From JACJYC01 sp964558465 (GTDB lineage: Bacteria > Bacteroidota > Bacteroidia > Chitinophagales > Saprospiraceae), in assembly GCA_964558465.1 (NCBI GenBank), contig CAZLEF010000005.1, positions 1 to 64,000 on the forward strand: 64,000 nucleotides of DNA. The letters run 5' to 3'. Positions 42,459-51,682 of the stretch are shown piece by piece. The stretch's first letter is position 1. Each line of letters opens with the position of its first letter. Both the position numbers and the translations under genes were made by a program. The notes under the pieces were generated by a model. That model was not told the origin of the DNA and searched no databases. It saw nothing but the letters and a program-made list of their open reading frames with translations.

Positions 42459-42526
42459 AAACGGCACATTGGCTTTTGCCCCTACCGCACAAGCCATCCC
42501 TTCAGGCAAAAGCCAAAGAGCCGTTT
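42459..42526 (+). repeat. attC-like two-part palindrome upstream of the AbiE pair
   Basis: Outer arms AAACGGC/GCCGTTT and inner arms GGCTTTTGCC/GGCAAAAGCC, separated by equal 5-base spacers, give a stem with a symmetric internal loop. The plan resembles an attC site or a related Bacteroidota cassette boundary. No integrase nearby. Confidence 0.4.
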
Positions 42527-42567
42527 CTGCCAACGCACTGTTGAAAAATGACGTTTCATATCTATGC

Positions 42568-42586
42568 TGTCAGGTTTATCCTGACT
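42568..42586 (+). promoter_or_regulatory. AbiEi operator, copy 1
   Basis: TGTCAGG-TTTAT-CCTGACT, an inverted repeat 97 bases before the abiEi ATG. Copy 2 at 42656 is identical except for a perfect last base. In characterised AbiE systems the antitoxin binds two inverted repeats ahead of its own gene to repress it. Confidence 0.7.
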
Positions 42587-42655
42587 ATTCCACTATAAAC
42601 AATAATTTTTTTGACAAATCAAGACTATTAACTCAACTATCTTTCGTATCATTGC

Positions 42656-42674
42656 TGTCAGGTTTATCCTGACA
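42656..42674 (+). promoter_or_regulatory. AbiEi operator, copy 2
   Basis: TGTCAGG-TTTAT-CCTGACA, perfect 7-base arms, ending 8 bases before the abiEi start codon. Spacing between the copies is 88 bases. Binding here would block transcription or translation start. Confidence 0.7.
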
Positions 42675-42682
42675 TTGTTACT

Positions 42683-43504
42683 ATGAAGAATAAATACATT
42701 TCAACGCAATCAAACGAACTTCTTTCCTATTTCAACGGACAGAAAAGGAATTGCTTTGACTATTCTTTGGCATATAAAGCCTTGCCCGACTCAAAAGCAA
42801 GTGCAGTAAGAGAACTACTCAGCGACATGACAAAGAGAGGTTTGCTGATGCGTTTGAAAGAAGGTGTTTATTGCATTATTCCGTATGAACAAAATGCTGA
42901 GAATTTTATGCCCGACTGGCATTTGATAGCAGAACATTTGGTGAATGATGCCAAACACTACATCGGCTATTATTCCGCTTTGCAAATACATAATCTGATT
43001 ACTCAACCGTCACTGAAAGAACAAATCGTTGTTTCAAAACAAATTCGACCATCGGAAATAAAAATCAAAGAAGTTCCCTTTCAATTTATCTATCACAACG
43101 ACAAACATTTTTTCGGTTCAAGGAAAATTTGGATTGACAGCTTTAATAAAGTTATGTGTTCCGACTTAGAGAAAACTTTTATTGATTGCTTATTCAAACC
43201 CGATTATGCAGGTGGCATTGTTGAAGTGGCAAGAGCAATCTACACTTCGAAAGACAAAATAAAATACGATACACTTCTTGAATACACCAAGAAATTTGAT
43301 TCGCAAGCGGTAATAAAACGATTGGGTTTTCTTTTAGAAATATTGAACATCAACACCCATATTATTCAGGAATTACAAAATATGAAAACCGCTTCTTATG
43401 TGGTGCTTGATACCGAATTGCCTAAAACTGGAAAACGAATTAGTCGTTGGAGTATTCAGCAAAATTTGGGAACCGAAACTATTAAATCTGCCATTTACAC
43501 ATGA
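42683..43504 (+). CDS. abiEi: Type IV antitoxin AbiEi
   Basis: 273 aa. N-terminal winged-helix (~1-80: FDYSLAYKALPDSKASAVRE, RGLLMRLKEGVYCIIP) followed by the AbiEi C-terminal region (YIGYYSALQIHNLITQPSLK, CSDLEKTFIDCLFKPDYAGG). The antitoxin is a DNA-binding repressor and neutralises the nucleotidyltransferase encoded next. Two inverted repeats upstream are the likely operators. The stop overlaps the start of abiEii by 4 bases (ATGA), showing translational coupling. The gene is strongly AT-rich relative to the core. Confidence 0.9.
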   Translation: MKNKYISTQSNELLSYFNGQKRNCFDYSLAYKALPDSKASAVRELLSDMTKRGLLMRLKEGVYCIIPYEQNAENFMPDWHLIAEHLVNDAKHYIGYYSALQIHNLITQPSLKEQIVVSKQIRPSEIKIKEVPFQFIYHNDKHFFGSRKIWIDSFNKVMCSDLEKTFIDCLFKPDYAGGIVEVARAIYTSKDKIKYDTLLEYTKKFDSQAVIKRLGFLLEILNINTHIIQELQNMKTASYVVLDTELPKTGKRISRWSIQQNLGTETIKSAIYT

Positions 43505-44304
43505 TTAAACCCGGAGAAATACAGCAAAAAGCAAATGCAGTTGGTGTTCGTGACCAGCAGATTGAAAAGGATTATATCCTTTCATGGATTCCTTTTGGCA
43601 TTTCCAAACATGAGCAACTTTCCAAAGCAATCGTTTTCAAGGGTGGAACAGTTCTAAAGAAAGTCTATTTTGAAGATTACCGTTTTTCGGAGGACTTGGA
43701 TTTTACATTACTGAATGCCGAAATATCGAATGAGCAAATTTTCGCATGGTTCAAAGAGGTTTTTGAATTCATAAAAGATGAAGCCAATATTCCGCTTGAC
43801 ATCATTGACAACAACGAGCATGAAGATGGTGGCATCAATTTCTACATAAGTTACATTGGTCCGCTTGGCGGACAAGGGAACAACAAAAAAGTAAAAGTTG
43901 ATATTTCACGCAGCGAACAACTGGTTTTTGAACCAGTAATGAATGATGTATTTATTGGCTATTCTGATTTGAATGAACACCAACTATTATGTTATCCATT
44001 AGAGGAAGTGTTGGTAGAAAAAATGCGTTCAGTAATGCAGCGAATGCAAGCTCGTGATTTTTACGACATCTGGTATTTGTTAGAAGAACATGAAATGGAT
44101 GCAGATTTTTATGTAAGTGAATTTGAAGCTAAATGCAAAAGCAAGGGTTTACTGCACACCGATTTCCCAAAAATATTAGATGAACGATTGCCGCAATACA
44201 AAGGCAGATGGAAAAGCTCCATGAGTGAGCAAATAAAAAACCTGCCCGACTTTGACAAAGTGGAACGTGAAGTGCAACGACACCTTAAAAAATTGAAATT
44301 TTAG
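43501..44304 (+). CDS. abiEii: Type IV toxin AbiEii (nucleotidyltransferase)
   Basis: 267 aa. AbiEii toxins are nucleotidyltransferases that stop growth, often in response to phage. The polymerase-beta-like motif is present as VFKGGTVLKKVYFEDYRFSE followed by DLDFTLL (GGT then DxD, near residues 41-66), with later motif KVDIS and the conserved LEEVLVEKMRSVMQRMQARD-type segment ending in DFYDIWYLLE. It overlaps the antitoxin by 4 bases. Intact, so the system may be active. Confidence 0.92.
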   Translation: MIKPGEIQQKANAVGVRDQQIEKDYILSWIPFGISKHEQLSKAIVFKGGTVLKKVYFEDYRFSEDLDFTLLNAEISNEQIFAWFKEVFEFIKDEANIPLDIIDNNEHEDGGINFYISYIGPLGGQGNNKKVKVDISRSEQLVFEPVMNDVFIGYSDLNEHQLLCYPLEEVLVEKMRSVMQRMQARDFYDIWYLLEEHEMDADFYVSEFEAKCKSKGLLHTDFPKILDERLPQYKGRWKSSMSEQIKNLPDFDKVEREVQRHLKKLKF

Positions 44305-44306
44305 AA

Positions 44307-44513
44307 ATGAACAGTCACGAAATAGAACAGAACACAAAACGAATAATAGAGAATTTCTCGAAAGAGAATTTTCTCTATGACCTGTTGCTGGTTTATGGCA
44401 TTTCTAAAACATCCATTACCCGATTGAAAAGTGGTGATTTCAACCTTTCTAAATTTGATGGCGAAATACTTTACAAAAAGAAAATTTTCGTAATTACCCA
44501 GTCCAAAAGTTAA
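44307..44513 (+). pseudogene. DNA methyltransferase N-terminus truncated by IS66
   Basis: 68 codons. The sequence NTKRIIENFSKENFLYDLLL followed by YGISKTSITRLKSGDFNLSK matches the N-terminus of large SAM-dependent (N-6) DNA methyltransferases of Bacteroidota. After FDGEILYKKKIF the frame enters the left end of the insertion sequence and ends VITQSKS. The remainder of the gene is not on the other side of the element, so it was lost by a later deletion. Confidence 0.65.
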
Positions 44514-46196
44514 CAAAACAAACAGGTGTTGCCCCTGCGAAGGCTCGTTCCAGGGGGTTCAGGAATCAGCAATAATATTTTATGCGTATTTTTGGAATAA
44601 TTATATTTATTCCAATTTGGGGTATTGGATTTCCGGGATAATTCCTTCAAAAATATTTTTGAGGCGTTGAATACATTTATTTTTTGTTTTTGCAAGGTGT
44701 GGATAATTGAGTACCATGTGGCGAATGCTCCGGCCCCATGAAGTGTCCGAAAACATTGTATTACTTTGCGATGCACGACCACCGGCCGGATCGCTCTTTC
44801 CGTTGCGTTATTGGTGAATGGAACTGCCGGATTTTCCAAAAATAATAATATAGCATTTTGGTGTTTTTTAAGCCTGTTCCGGATTTTTATAGCTTCTTTT
44901 TGATTTTCACCTAATTTTATTTCCGTTAATTCTTGTAATTTCTTTTTGGCCAGGGCAATCCATTTGCGCTCGCGCATATTATTTTCTGCCAACCTTTTGG
45001 CATCCAGCAGGAATTCGATCACTGCCTGAGCAAAATCCAGGCTTTTGGGTTCGGCCAGAATGACATATTTCAGGTCACGGATCAGATGAGCATTGCATTT
45101 TTGTTTTTGGGTGTCTGCCGGACTATACCCCACATAAAAATCTGATACCAGCACACCTTTGAATACCTTGCCTAAAATATCATCGACTACTGAACTGGAG
45201 CGGGTGTCAGCAAAAGTGAATAAACTGAATTGATCCGATTGAAAGCACCACAGATACCATCCTTGCCCTCTACCCGGTAACCCGTTTCATCAGCCCCCAC
45301 TACCGGACTGATGCGAATGCAGTGCTTCAGGCTCTGAAAGATAGCCTTGCACAATTGGGGCGGCCGGATCAGGATATTGTTGATCGTCCCTTTGGCCGGC
45401 GCAACCGAAAACAGATCCTGTAGGATCTGACGGCACCTACCTTGAGGAATATGGTGAACCGTATTGAGGTATGCTGACAGGCTTCGAATCGAATTATCGT
45501 AGTGCTTTCCTCCATTCGGCAGGGGCGCGCTGACCAGTCCGCCATAAGCAGGGCTGAACCGCACTTCCAACTCATAATTCGTTACTTTCCGCTTGCATTC
45601 AATGCTGACAACCTGATGCGTGATGAATTTGACTACGGGTTGATGGCTGATATCTTCTCCCGTAAACGGGCAGGTATGCACGACTACCCGTTTGACCTCA
45701 TCTGGCGGTAGTTCCTGATAATAATACCCTTTATGCCCTGCTTTGGCGCCCCACCTGCATTCATTTTTGATGTTCTTTTTCTGGTCTTGTGTAGGAGGCT
45801 GACTACTGGTTTTGCTGTCCTTGGCTGGTTTTTCAACCGCCTGTTTGGCTTTGGCCAGTTCTTCCAGTTGCTCCCCAAGGGTTTCGTTTTCCGTTTGCAA
45901 CTGCCGAACCAGTTCGGAAAGGGAGGCTACCAGCCGATCCCGCTTCAATAATTCCTCGATCAACCTGGCTTTCTCCTTGTCCATGTACAAAACTTCACCT
46001 CCCGAAATACCTACCTGATTGGCTTTTTCCAGACTCCGGCAATACCTTTCCAGCGCCTCGATCTTGTGGATCAGGCGAGTCTTTCTCATGCCTGCGTATG
46101 GCCTGGAAATTCCTGGCATTAGACCCTGGATTTTATGCCTGCCAAGTTAACCTTATTCCGTCATTTTTTTATAGCTTTGGGGGACTGGGTAGTTAC
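44490..46196 (-). mobile_element. IS66-family insertion sequence (single-transposase type)
   Basis: 1707 bp. The ends are inverted repeats: GTAATTACCCAGTCCAAAAG at 44490 and, on the minus strand at 46196, GTAACTACCCAGTCCCCC-type sequence; both begin GTAA as in IS66. One transposase gene without tnpA/tnpB fits the ISBst12-like subgroup. The 8 bases flanking each side differ (AAATTTTC and TACGAGAC), so there is no target duplication and the locus was rearranged after insertion. The transposase is frameshifted. Confidence 0.85.
44510..46119 (-). pseudogene. IS66-family transposase (tnpC), frameshifted
   Basis: The N-terminal part (46119 to ~45258) contains a coiled-coil leader, the basic linker (KDSKTSSQPPTQDQKKN) and the start of the DDE domain with VVGADETGYRVEGKDG. 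The frame then changes; the next frame continues YLWCFQSDQFSLFTFADTRS and VVDDILGKVFKGVLVSDFYV, through CNAHLIRDLKY and FTNNATERAIRPVVVHRKV (Glu of DDE) to the stop at 44510. One shift near 45258 explains the two frames. It may be a real mutation, a sequence error or, less likely, programmed frameshifting. Confidence 0.85.
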
Positions 46197-46228
46197 TACG
46201 AGACAGCCTATAAATCAAATTACACGAA

Positions 46229-47530
46229 ATGAAAAAAATAATTTACTTCATAATATTTTTAGGGCTGACCAATGGTCTATTAGCTCAAAAAACAAAACAA
46301 GCCTTTGTATCGACTGATATAGACAATTTTTGGAATGCATATGACAAAATCATTGCAACAAAAGACAGTGTTCACCAATATGCACTTTTAAAAGAACTTT
46401 ATCTTGACAAAGGGACAGAAGGATTAAAAGGGTTAATTGAAGTTCGCAATTCTTCTGAAAAAGATTTTATTAGTCAGATGACACAATATCCAAAATTTTG
46501 GGCTTCACTAAAACTTAATACAGAAAAGGTAAAAAGCCTTTACCCAAAAATAAATGCAAACATTCAAAAACTTAAAAAAGCCTATCCTGAACTAAAACCA
46601 TCAACCATATACTTTTCTGTCGGGACTTTTAGAACAAACGGAACAACACAAGGAAACAAAGTTTTAATCGGAAGTGAGATGTCATTGGCAGACAAGACTA
46701 CCTTAATAGAGGAGTTACCAAGTTGGCCACAATCATATTATAAAACACAAAACCCATTAAAAGAACTACCTCTTTTGTGTACTCACGAATATATACATAC
46801 ACAACAAAAAGAATTGGTTGAAAATTTACTTTCTATGTGTTTGTATGAAGGAGTTGCAGAATTTATTTCTTGTAAAGTTACAAATACAAAATCTGATGCC
46901 CCGGCAATTGAATTTGGAAAAGCTAACCAAAAAATTGTAGTTGATAAGTTTGTAACTGACCTTTTTGTAATGGCAAATAATTACAATTGGTTGTGGGGCG
47001 AGAATAGAAATGAATTAAAAGTGAGAGATTTAGGCTATTATATTGGTTATGAAATTTGTGAACGATATTACAATCTTTCAAAAGACAAGACCAAAGCAAT
47101 AAAAGAGCTTATTGAACTTGACTATACCAATGAAAAAGAAGTAGAACGCATTGTCAATTCAACGAAACTATTTCCTAAAACATTAGAAGAACTTTACAAG
47201 GAATACGAAAATCAACGACCAAAGGTCGTTTCAATAGTACCTTTTGAAAACGGAAATCAAAAAGTCAAGTCAGGAATTATTCAAATTTCAATAAACTTTT
47301 CCGAAGAAATGGACACAAATCAAAGAGGATTTGATTACGGTCCGCTTGGAGAAAACCATATTTATAAGTTTAAGCAACTTATAGGTTGGAGTAATAATAA
47401 TAAAACTATCACAGTTGAAGTTGAGGTTGAGCCAAATAAGCAATATCAGGCATTGATAACAAACAGGTTTAGAAGTAAAAATGGGTTTGCACTTAAACCT
47501 TATTTAATTGACTTCAAGACAGATGAATAA
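46229..47530 (+). CDS. Exported gluzincin-like zinc protease with C-terminal Ig-like domain
   Basis: 433 aa with signal peptide (KKIIYFIIFLGLTNGLLAQ). Zinc-binding HExxH is HEYIH near residue 188, and a downstream Glu in YEGVAEFI near 210 supplies the third ligand, as in gluzincins (DUF2268-like). Residues ~335-433 (VVSIVPFENGNQKVKSGIIQ, INFSEEMD) resemble a bacterial Ig-like (Big_5) domain. It begins 33 bases after the IS66 end and is followed within 11 bases by an attC-like site, so it looks like a cassette gene. Substrate unknown. Confidence 0.75.
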   Translation: MKKIIYFIIFLGLTNGLLAQKTKQAFVSTDIDNFWNAYDKIIATKDSVHQYALLKELYLDKGTEGLKGLIEVRNSSEKDFISQMTQYPKFWASLKLNTEKVKSLYPKINANIQKLKKAYPELKPSTIYFSVGTFRTNGTTQGNKVLIGSEMSLADKTTLIEELPSWPQSYYKTQNPLKELPLLCTHEYIHTQQKELVENLLSMCLYEGVAEFISCKVTNTKSDAPAIEFGKANQKIVVDKFVTDLFVMANNYNWLWGENRNELKVRDLGYYIGYEICERYYNLSKDKTKAIKELIELDYTNEKEVERIVNSTKLFPKTLEELYKEYENQRPKVVSIVPFENGNQKVKSGIIQISINFSEEMDTNQRGFDYGPLGENHIYKFKQLIGWSNNNKTITVEVEVEPNKQYQALITNRFRSKNGFALKPYLIDFKTDE

Positions 47531-47540
47531 AAGCACTACT

Positions 47541-47671
47541 GCTAACAAGGTATTACCAAAAGCGGGGCTGACGGAATTCTAATGAACTTTTTTGCTATAT
47601 TTGAACTTTGGTATTTCTATTGAAGTTCGGTGCTAAAAATCCCCGCCTTCGGCAATACCTGAACCGTTAGC
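47541..47671 (+). repeat. attC-like recombination site
   Basis: GCTAAC, 2 bases, GGTATT, then GCGGGG; mirrored on the right by CCCCGC, AATACC, 6 bases, GTTAGC. The two outer boxes and two inner boxes, unequal spacers and a long loop match the attC plan. It lies directly after a gene on the same strand, and the next gene starts 32 bases later. Confidence 0.55.
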
Positions 47672-47702
47672 GGTAACAGAAATTCAACAAAAATAAAATA
47701 AG

Positions 47703-48299
47703 ATGAATTTAAAGCAGCTAAATATTAATGACACAAATTGGGCGGGAGAAGTTTTGGGGCAAGCATTTCTGAATGACCCAATGTTGAACTATGTGGTAGG
47801 CAACAGGCAAAATAAAGAAGAGCTGATTACATGGTTCGTAACTTGCAGTTTTCGTTACGGGGCACTATTCGGACAATGCTACGCAACTCATGACAATGAT
47901 GGCGTTTTAATTATCCTTCCGTCTGACCAAACCAAAATGACTATAGGAAAAATGTATAAAGCAGGGATGCTTTCAGCACCGTTTAAGCTCGGACTGACAG
48001 GTTTTTCAAACTTCATGACCATGGCTGATTTTACTGACAAGGAGCATAAACTTGCGGCGCCGTTTGATCACTTCTATTTATTTGGTATGGGGGTTCTACC
48101 TGATAGACAAGGCAAGGGCGTTGGCAAACAATTAATGTCAAAGGCATTACTAATTGTGGACGAGAAAAAGTTGCCATGCTACCTGGAGACACAGAATAAA
48201 AGCAATGTTCCTTTTTACGAAAGTTTTGGGTTCAAAGTGGTATCAGAGAAACAACTCCCCAAGGGAGGGTTACAGAATTGGGGAATGTTGCGACAATAA
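47703..48299 (+). CDS. GNAT family N-acetyltransferase
   Basis: 198 aa. The acetyl-CoA-binding motif is VLPDRQGKGVGKQLMSKAL (R/QxxGxG/A) near residues 138-156, followed by LPCYLETQNKSNVPFYESFG, the typical last strand and helix of GNAT. Substrate unknown; related proteins acetylate small amines or antibiotics. Sits in a cassette-like position behind the attC-like site at 47541. Confidence 0.9.
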   Translation: MNLKQLNINDTNWAGEVLGQAFLNDPMLNYVVGNRQNKEELITWFVTCSFRYGALFGQCYATHDNDGVLIILPSDQTKMTIGKMYKAGMLSAPFKLGLTGFSNFMTMADFTDKEHKLAAPFDHFYLFGMGVLPDRQGKGVGKQLMSKALLIVDEKKLPCYLETQNKSNVPFYESFGFKVVSEKQLPKGGLQNWGMLRQ

Positions 48300-48312
48300 C
48301 CAAGAAAAACTG

Positions 48313-48440
48313 GATTGGCGGGATAATTCCTTCAAAAATATTTTTGAGCGCATGGAATACATTTATTTTTTTATCGATGATTTTGCTTAAATTCGTCCGG
48401 TCAATTCCCAACTCAATCGCCAAGCCGGGCGGGGTATTGG
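48313..48440 (-). mobile_element. IS66-type remnant
   Basis: The minus strand encodes KKINVFHALKNIFEGIIPPI, equivalent to the transposase C-terminus in the IS at 44490 (INVFNASKIFLKEL), and the DNA GATAATTCCTTCAAAAATAT is identical in both. The neighbouring codons (LAIELGIDRTNLSKIIDKK) do not fit IS66 and look like a helix-turn-helix scrap joined by recombination. Confidence 0.55.
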
Positions 48441-48523
48441 GTTCAAGACGTAAACTTGAAACAACATACTTGGCGCCAGCGGGGCAGATTCAAGATTTGT
48501 TTAGAATAATCCAAGAACCTACC

Positions 48524-50908
48524 ATGTTCAAAAATTACTTCAAGACCGCTACGCGGAATCTGCGGAAAAACACATTTTTCACAACTTTAAATGTCTTTGC
48601 CCTGGCATTGGGTATGTCGCTCAACTTGCTGTATGTTGCAATAATCGTGTTCATCAGCCAATTTGATAACTTCCATCCGAATAAAAAGCAGATATACCGG
48701 GTAATCACTCACGTTCGGGACCGGCATGAGAACCCGTCGTTCGCATCATCGCCTATTGGTACTGCCCAACTTGTGGAACTCAATTTCACCGGTGTGGAAA
48801 AGGTTGTTCGTATTCACCGGTCGCTTCACCAGGATGTTCGCTATGGAGAAATCAAAATTCCTGTAAATGGATACTTTGCGGATGCTGAGTATCTTTCGAT
48901 GTTTAACTTTCCTCTGCTCCAGGGCAACACCGCCACTTCGCTTGCAAATCCGAATACGATGGTTGTTACCGAGGCCGCAGCTGCCCGAATCTTTGGAGAA
49001 AAAAACCCGATGGGCGAACTCGTATTCATCGAGCCATTCGGTGAAGTGATGGTCACAGGTGTAGCGAAAGACATGCCGAAGAACTCGCACCTGAAAGCCG
49101 AGGCTTTGGTCTCATTCGCTACGCTCATATCTTATCATGGTGCGTCTTTTACGAACGACGAAAAAAATTGGAATAACTTCAAAAATTCATACGCTTATCT
49201 GCAACTCTCTGACGATTTGAGTCCCTCTACCATTGAAGCGTTCCTCAATGGCATCGCTAAAGAAAAATACACGGCGCCTGAGTTCCAGGCTTCGTTCGAA
49301 CTTCAGCGGCTCGATAAGATTGTTCCCGGGCCTGAGCTCGACAATGACATGGGCAACGAATGGAGCTACCAGGAAATGGCGCTCATGGGAATTATACCCA
49401 TGATAATACTCTTCGCGGCATGCAGCAACTATGTTAGCCTTGCTATCTCCCAGTCACTCAAACGGATGAAAGAGATCGGTGTGCGCAAGGTGATGGGCGC
49501 ACAGAAGAGACAGATATTTATGCAGTTTGTGATGGAAAGCACGATCATTATGCTGCTGGCTGTGACCTTGTCGTATTTTTTCTTTGAGATCATTCGTGAT
49601 GAAACCCTGTCGCTTACCGCCGAAGCGGATTGGATCAATCTGAATCCTACCCTGGGAACGATTGCCGGTTTTATAATCTTCGCCATCCTTGTTGGCTTTT
49701 TTTCGGGCATTGTTCCGGCCCTTCATTTTTCAAAGATCAGTACCGTTCTGACACTGAAAGGGAAGGAGCTGCAAACAAAAACGAGCGGTCTGTTTTCATT
49801 GCGTAAGCTTGTGATTACACTGCAATTCATCCTGTCTCTTGGTTTTACTTTTGCCGTGTTGATTATGGTGCAACAGCATCGGTACTCCATAAATTATGAT
49901 TTCGGATTCGACCAGGAGAAAATACTCAACGTTGATCTTCAACGGGCGGATCCGCAATTGGTCAAAAATGAATTTGGAAAGCTTTCTTTCGTTTCTCTGA
50001 TCTCTATGTCGTCGCAACCACTGGGAGTCGGAAACGTACCGGGGTTGTATGTGAAGCGGGTGGCCAGTACTGATTCGATATACGCGAGCATGATGGCCAT
50101 CGATGAAAACTTTATAACTAACATGGGTCTGCATCTTGTGCTGGGAAGGAACTTCACCAACGAGGCCGGCGAAAACGCTCGTTTGATCATCATTAATGAA
50201 GTATTTGCAAAAAATCTGAGCCCGGATGACGCTTCCGGAGCCATCGATCAGGTGGTCATCCTGCCCGGTAAAAGAGAAGTGAGAGTGGTGGGTATTTTGA
50301 AAGATTTCCACTACGCAAGCCTGAAATCACCCATTGGAAACTTTTTCTTCGAATATGCGCCAGAGAATTTCAACTATGCGAATTTTCACCTTCATTCAAC
50401 CAACAAGCGCCAGGCTTTTTTGGAAATGGAAGCAACCTGGAAATCTTTCGGGAACGGCGACAAGTTTACAGCCGAATTCCTCACCGACCAGATCCGTGAT
50501 GCCTATTCGTTTTACAACAACATTATGAAGATGTGGGGATTCATGGGACTGTTGGCCATCACCATAGCGTGCCTGGGGCTATTGGGCACGGTCGTGTTCA
50601 CGGTTAAGAACCGGGTTAAAGAAGTGAGTATCCGGAAGGTGATGGGCGCCTCTTCCGGAAGCTTGGTGTACCTGCTATCCAGGGACTTCATTATGCTGCT
50701 GGCCATTGCGAGTATCATCACCATTCCTGGCGTCTACCTTTTGATGGAGTTGATGCTGTATGAGGCACAGTATTATCATGCGCCCATCGGCGCCTTTGAA
50801 GTCGTCATAAGCCTGGCGGTCGTGTTAGCCCTTGGACTGACAACCATCTTCTCACAAACTTGGAAGGCGGCCAATACAAATCCTGTGGTTAATCTTAGGG
50901 CGGATTAA
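48524..50908 (+). CDS. ABC transporter permease, MacB/FtsX-like
   Basis: 794 aa with the two-domain layout common in Bacteroidota: first membrane segment (VFALALGMSLNLLYVAIIVF), MacB-like periplasmic domain (~50-280), an FtsX domain with three segments (~285-430, containing RMKEIGVRKVMGAQKRQ), another periplasmic domain, and a C-terminal FtsX domain (VKEVSIRKVMGASSGSLVYL). These proteins act as mechanotransmission permeases or exporters with a separate ATPase, which is not present nearby. The start at 48524 gives MFKNYFKTATRNLRKN, the family N-terminus. Composition differs from the surrounding AT-rich cassette genes. Confidence 0.9.
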   Translation: MFKNYFKTATRNLRKNTFFTTLNVFALALGMSLNLLYVAIIVFISQFDNFHPNKKQIYRVITHVRDRHENPSFASSPIGTAQLVELNFTGVEKVVRIHRSLHQDVRYGEIKIPVNGYFADAEYLSMFNFPLLQGNTATSLANPNTMVVTEAAAARIFGEKNPMGELVFIEPFGEVMVTGVAKDMPKNSHLKAEALVSFATLISYHGASFTNDEKNWNNFKNSYAYLQLSDDLSPSTIEAFLNGIAKEKYTAPEFQASFELQRLDKIVPGPELDNDMGNEWSYQEMALMGIIPMIILFAACSNYVSLAISQSLKRMKEIGVRKVMGAQKRQIFMQFVMESTIIMLLAVTLSYFFFEIIRDETLSLTAEADWINLNPTLGTIAGFIIFAILVGFFSGIVPALHFSKISTVLTLKGKELQTKTSGLFSLRKLVITLQFILSLGFTFAVLIMVQQHRYSINYDFGFDQEKILNVDLQRADPQLVKNEFGKLSFVSLISMSSQPLGVGNVPGLYVKRVASTDSIYASMMAIDENFITNMGLHLVLGRNFTNEAGENARLIIINEVFAKNLSPDDASGAIDQVVILPGKREVRVVGILKDFHYASLKSPIGNFFFEYAPENFNYANFHLHSTNKRQAFLEMEATWKSFGNGDKFTAEFLTDQIRDAYSFYNNIMKMWGFMGLLAITIACLGLLGTVVFTVKNRVKEVSIRKVMGASSGSLVYLLSRDFIMLLAIASIITIPGVYLLMELMLYEAQYYHAPIGAFEVVISLAVVLALGLTTIFSQTWKAANTNPVVNLRAD

Positions 50909-50937
50909 TCCAAATAAACTCAACATTTTTTTGATGT

Positions 50938-51030
50938 TTTTCAAGCCTGCTCCGGATTTTTTCCGAGACCACTACGCCTTTCCCAGCACATCATCGACTA
51001 CCGAACCGGAGCGGGTGTCGGCAAAACCGC
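50938..51030 (-). mobile_element. IS66-type remnant with internal deletion
   Basis: Two short blocks match separated parts of the IS at 44490: AAGCCTGCTCCGGATTTTT (compare 44870) and ATCATCGACTACCGAACCGG with GAGCGGGTGTCGGCAAAA (compare 45180-45213). About 290 bases between them are deleted. Confidence 0.65.
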
Positions 51031-51220
51031 ATACTTACTTCAGCGTGGGAGAACTCGCATCTCCCCAGAGTGAAAGATTCCCGGCTTTGGGTTATCTTTG
51101 TTCCGATAGCTCCCTCCGGTCATCTTTGATACCCATTCGGGGCACACAAAAAACTACCCGGCCAGCCTCCTGAAAGCCGGTCGGCGGGTAACCTCCCGTT
51201 GTTGTCGACAATAGAAAAAA

Positions 51221-51634
51221 ATGAGAATTGTAAAGAAGCCTGGAATTGTTTTGTTAATTTTAGTTGGGGTAATTTGGTTTTACGCAAATTCATTGATTGG
51301 AGTAGACGAACAGGTAAAAAGCTACTACGCTGAACTAAAAAAAGAGTTGAGGTTCAATAATTACAGAACAAAAATATTTGCAGTAAGTGGCAGAAGATGG
51401 CAACCCGACAATTATCTGTTAACCAAATTTGGAAGCGCAGCGTCAAAAAGCAAACATAAATTGGGACAGGCAATTGACATCATTGTTCTGGATGTAAACA
51501 AAGACGGAAAATCCGACTCAAAAGATGTTGAAATAGTCTATCAAATTCTGGATAAGAAGATAATCAAAGACAAAGGCGGTCTTGGAACTTATAAAAATAA
51601 AGGCGGATTTGCAATTACCCAGTCCAAAAGTTAA
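51221..51634 (+). pseudogene. M15-type peptidase truncated by an IS66 end
   Basis: 137 codons. One membrane segment (PGIVLLILVGVIWFYANSLI) then a VanY/D-Ala-D-Ala carboxypeptidase-like domain with SGRRWQPDNYLLTKFG and the zinc motif SKHKLGQAIDIIVLD (SxHxxGxAxD, near residues 82-96). The second zinc motif (HxD near the C-terminus) is missing because the gene runs into the IS66 end and stops with ITQSKS. Probably inactive. Confidence 0.7.
51611..51634 (-). mobile_element. Solo IS66 left end
   Basis: GCAATTACCCAGTCCAAAAG followed by TTAA is identical, apart from one base, to the left end of the IS at 44490. Nothing else of that element follows, so this is a deletion scar. Confidence 0.75.
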
Positions 51635-51682
51635 TCCCTACTTTTACATTTAACCTTTTACATTCTACATTTTAACTTGATA

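Noticed and set aside
42329..42672. Short open frames upstream of abiEi
   Set aside because: They overlap the palindrome and the operators and lack protein-like composition.
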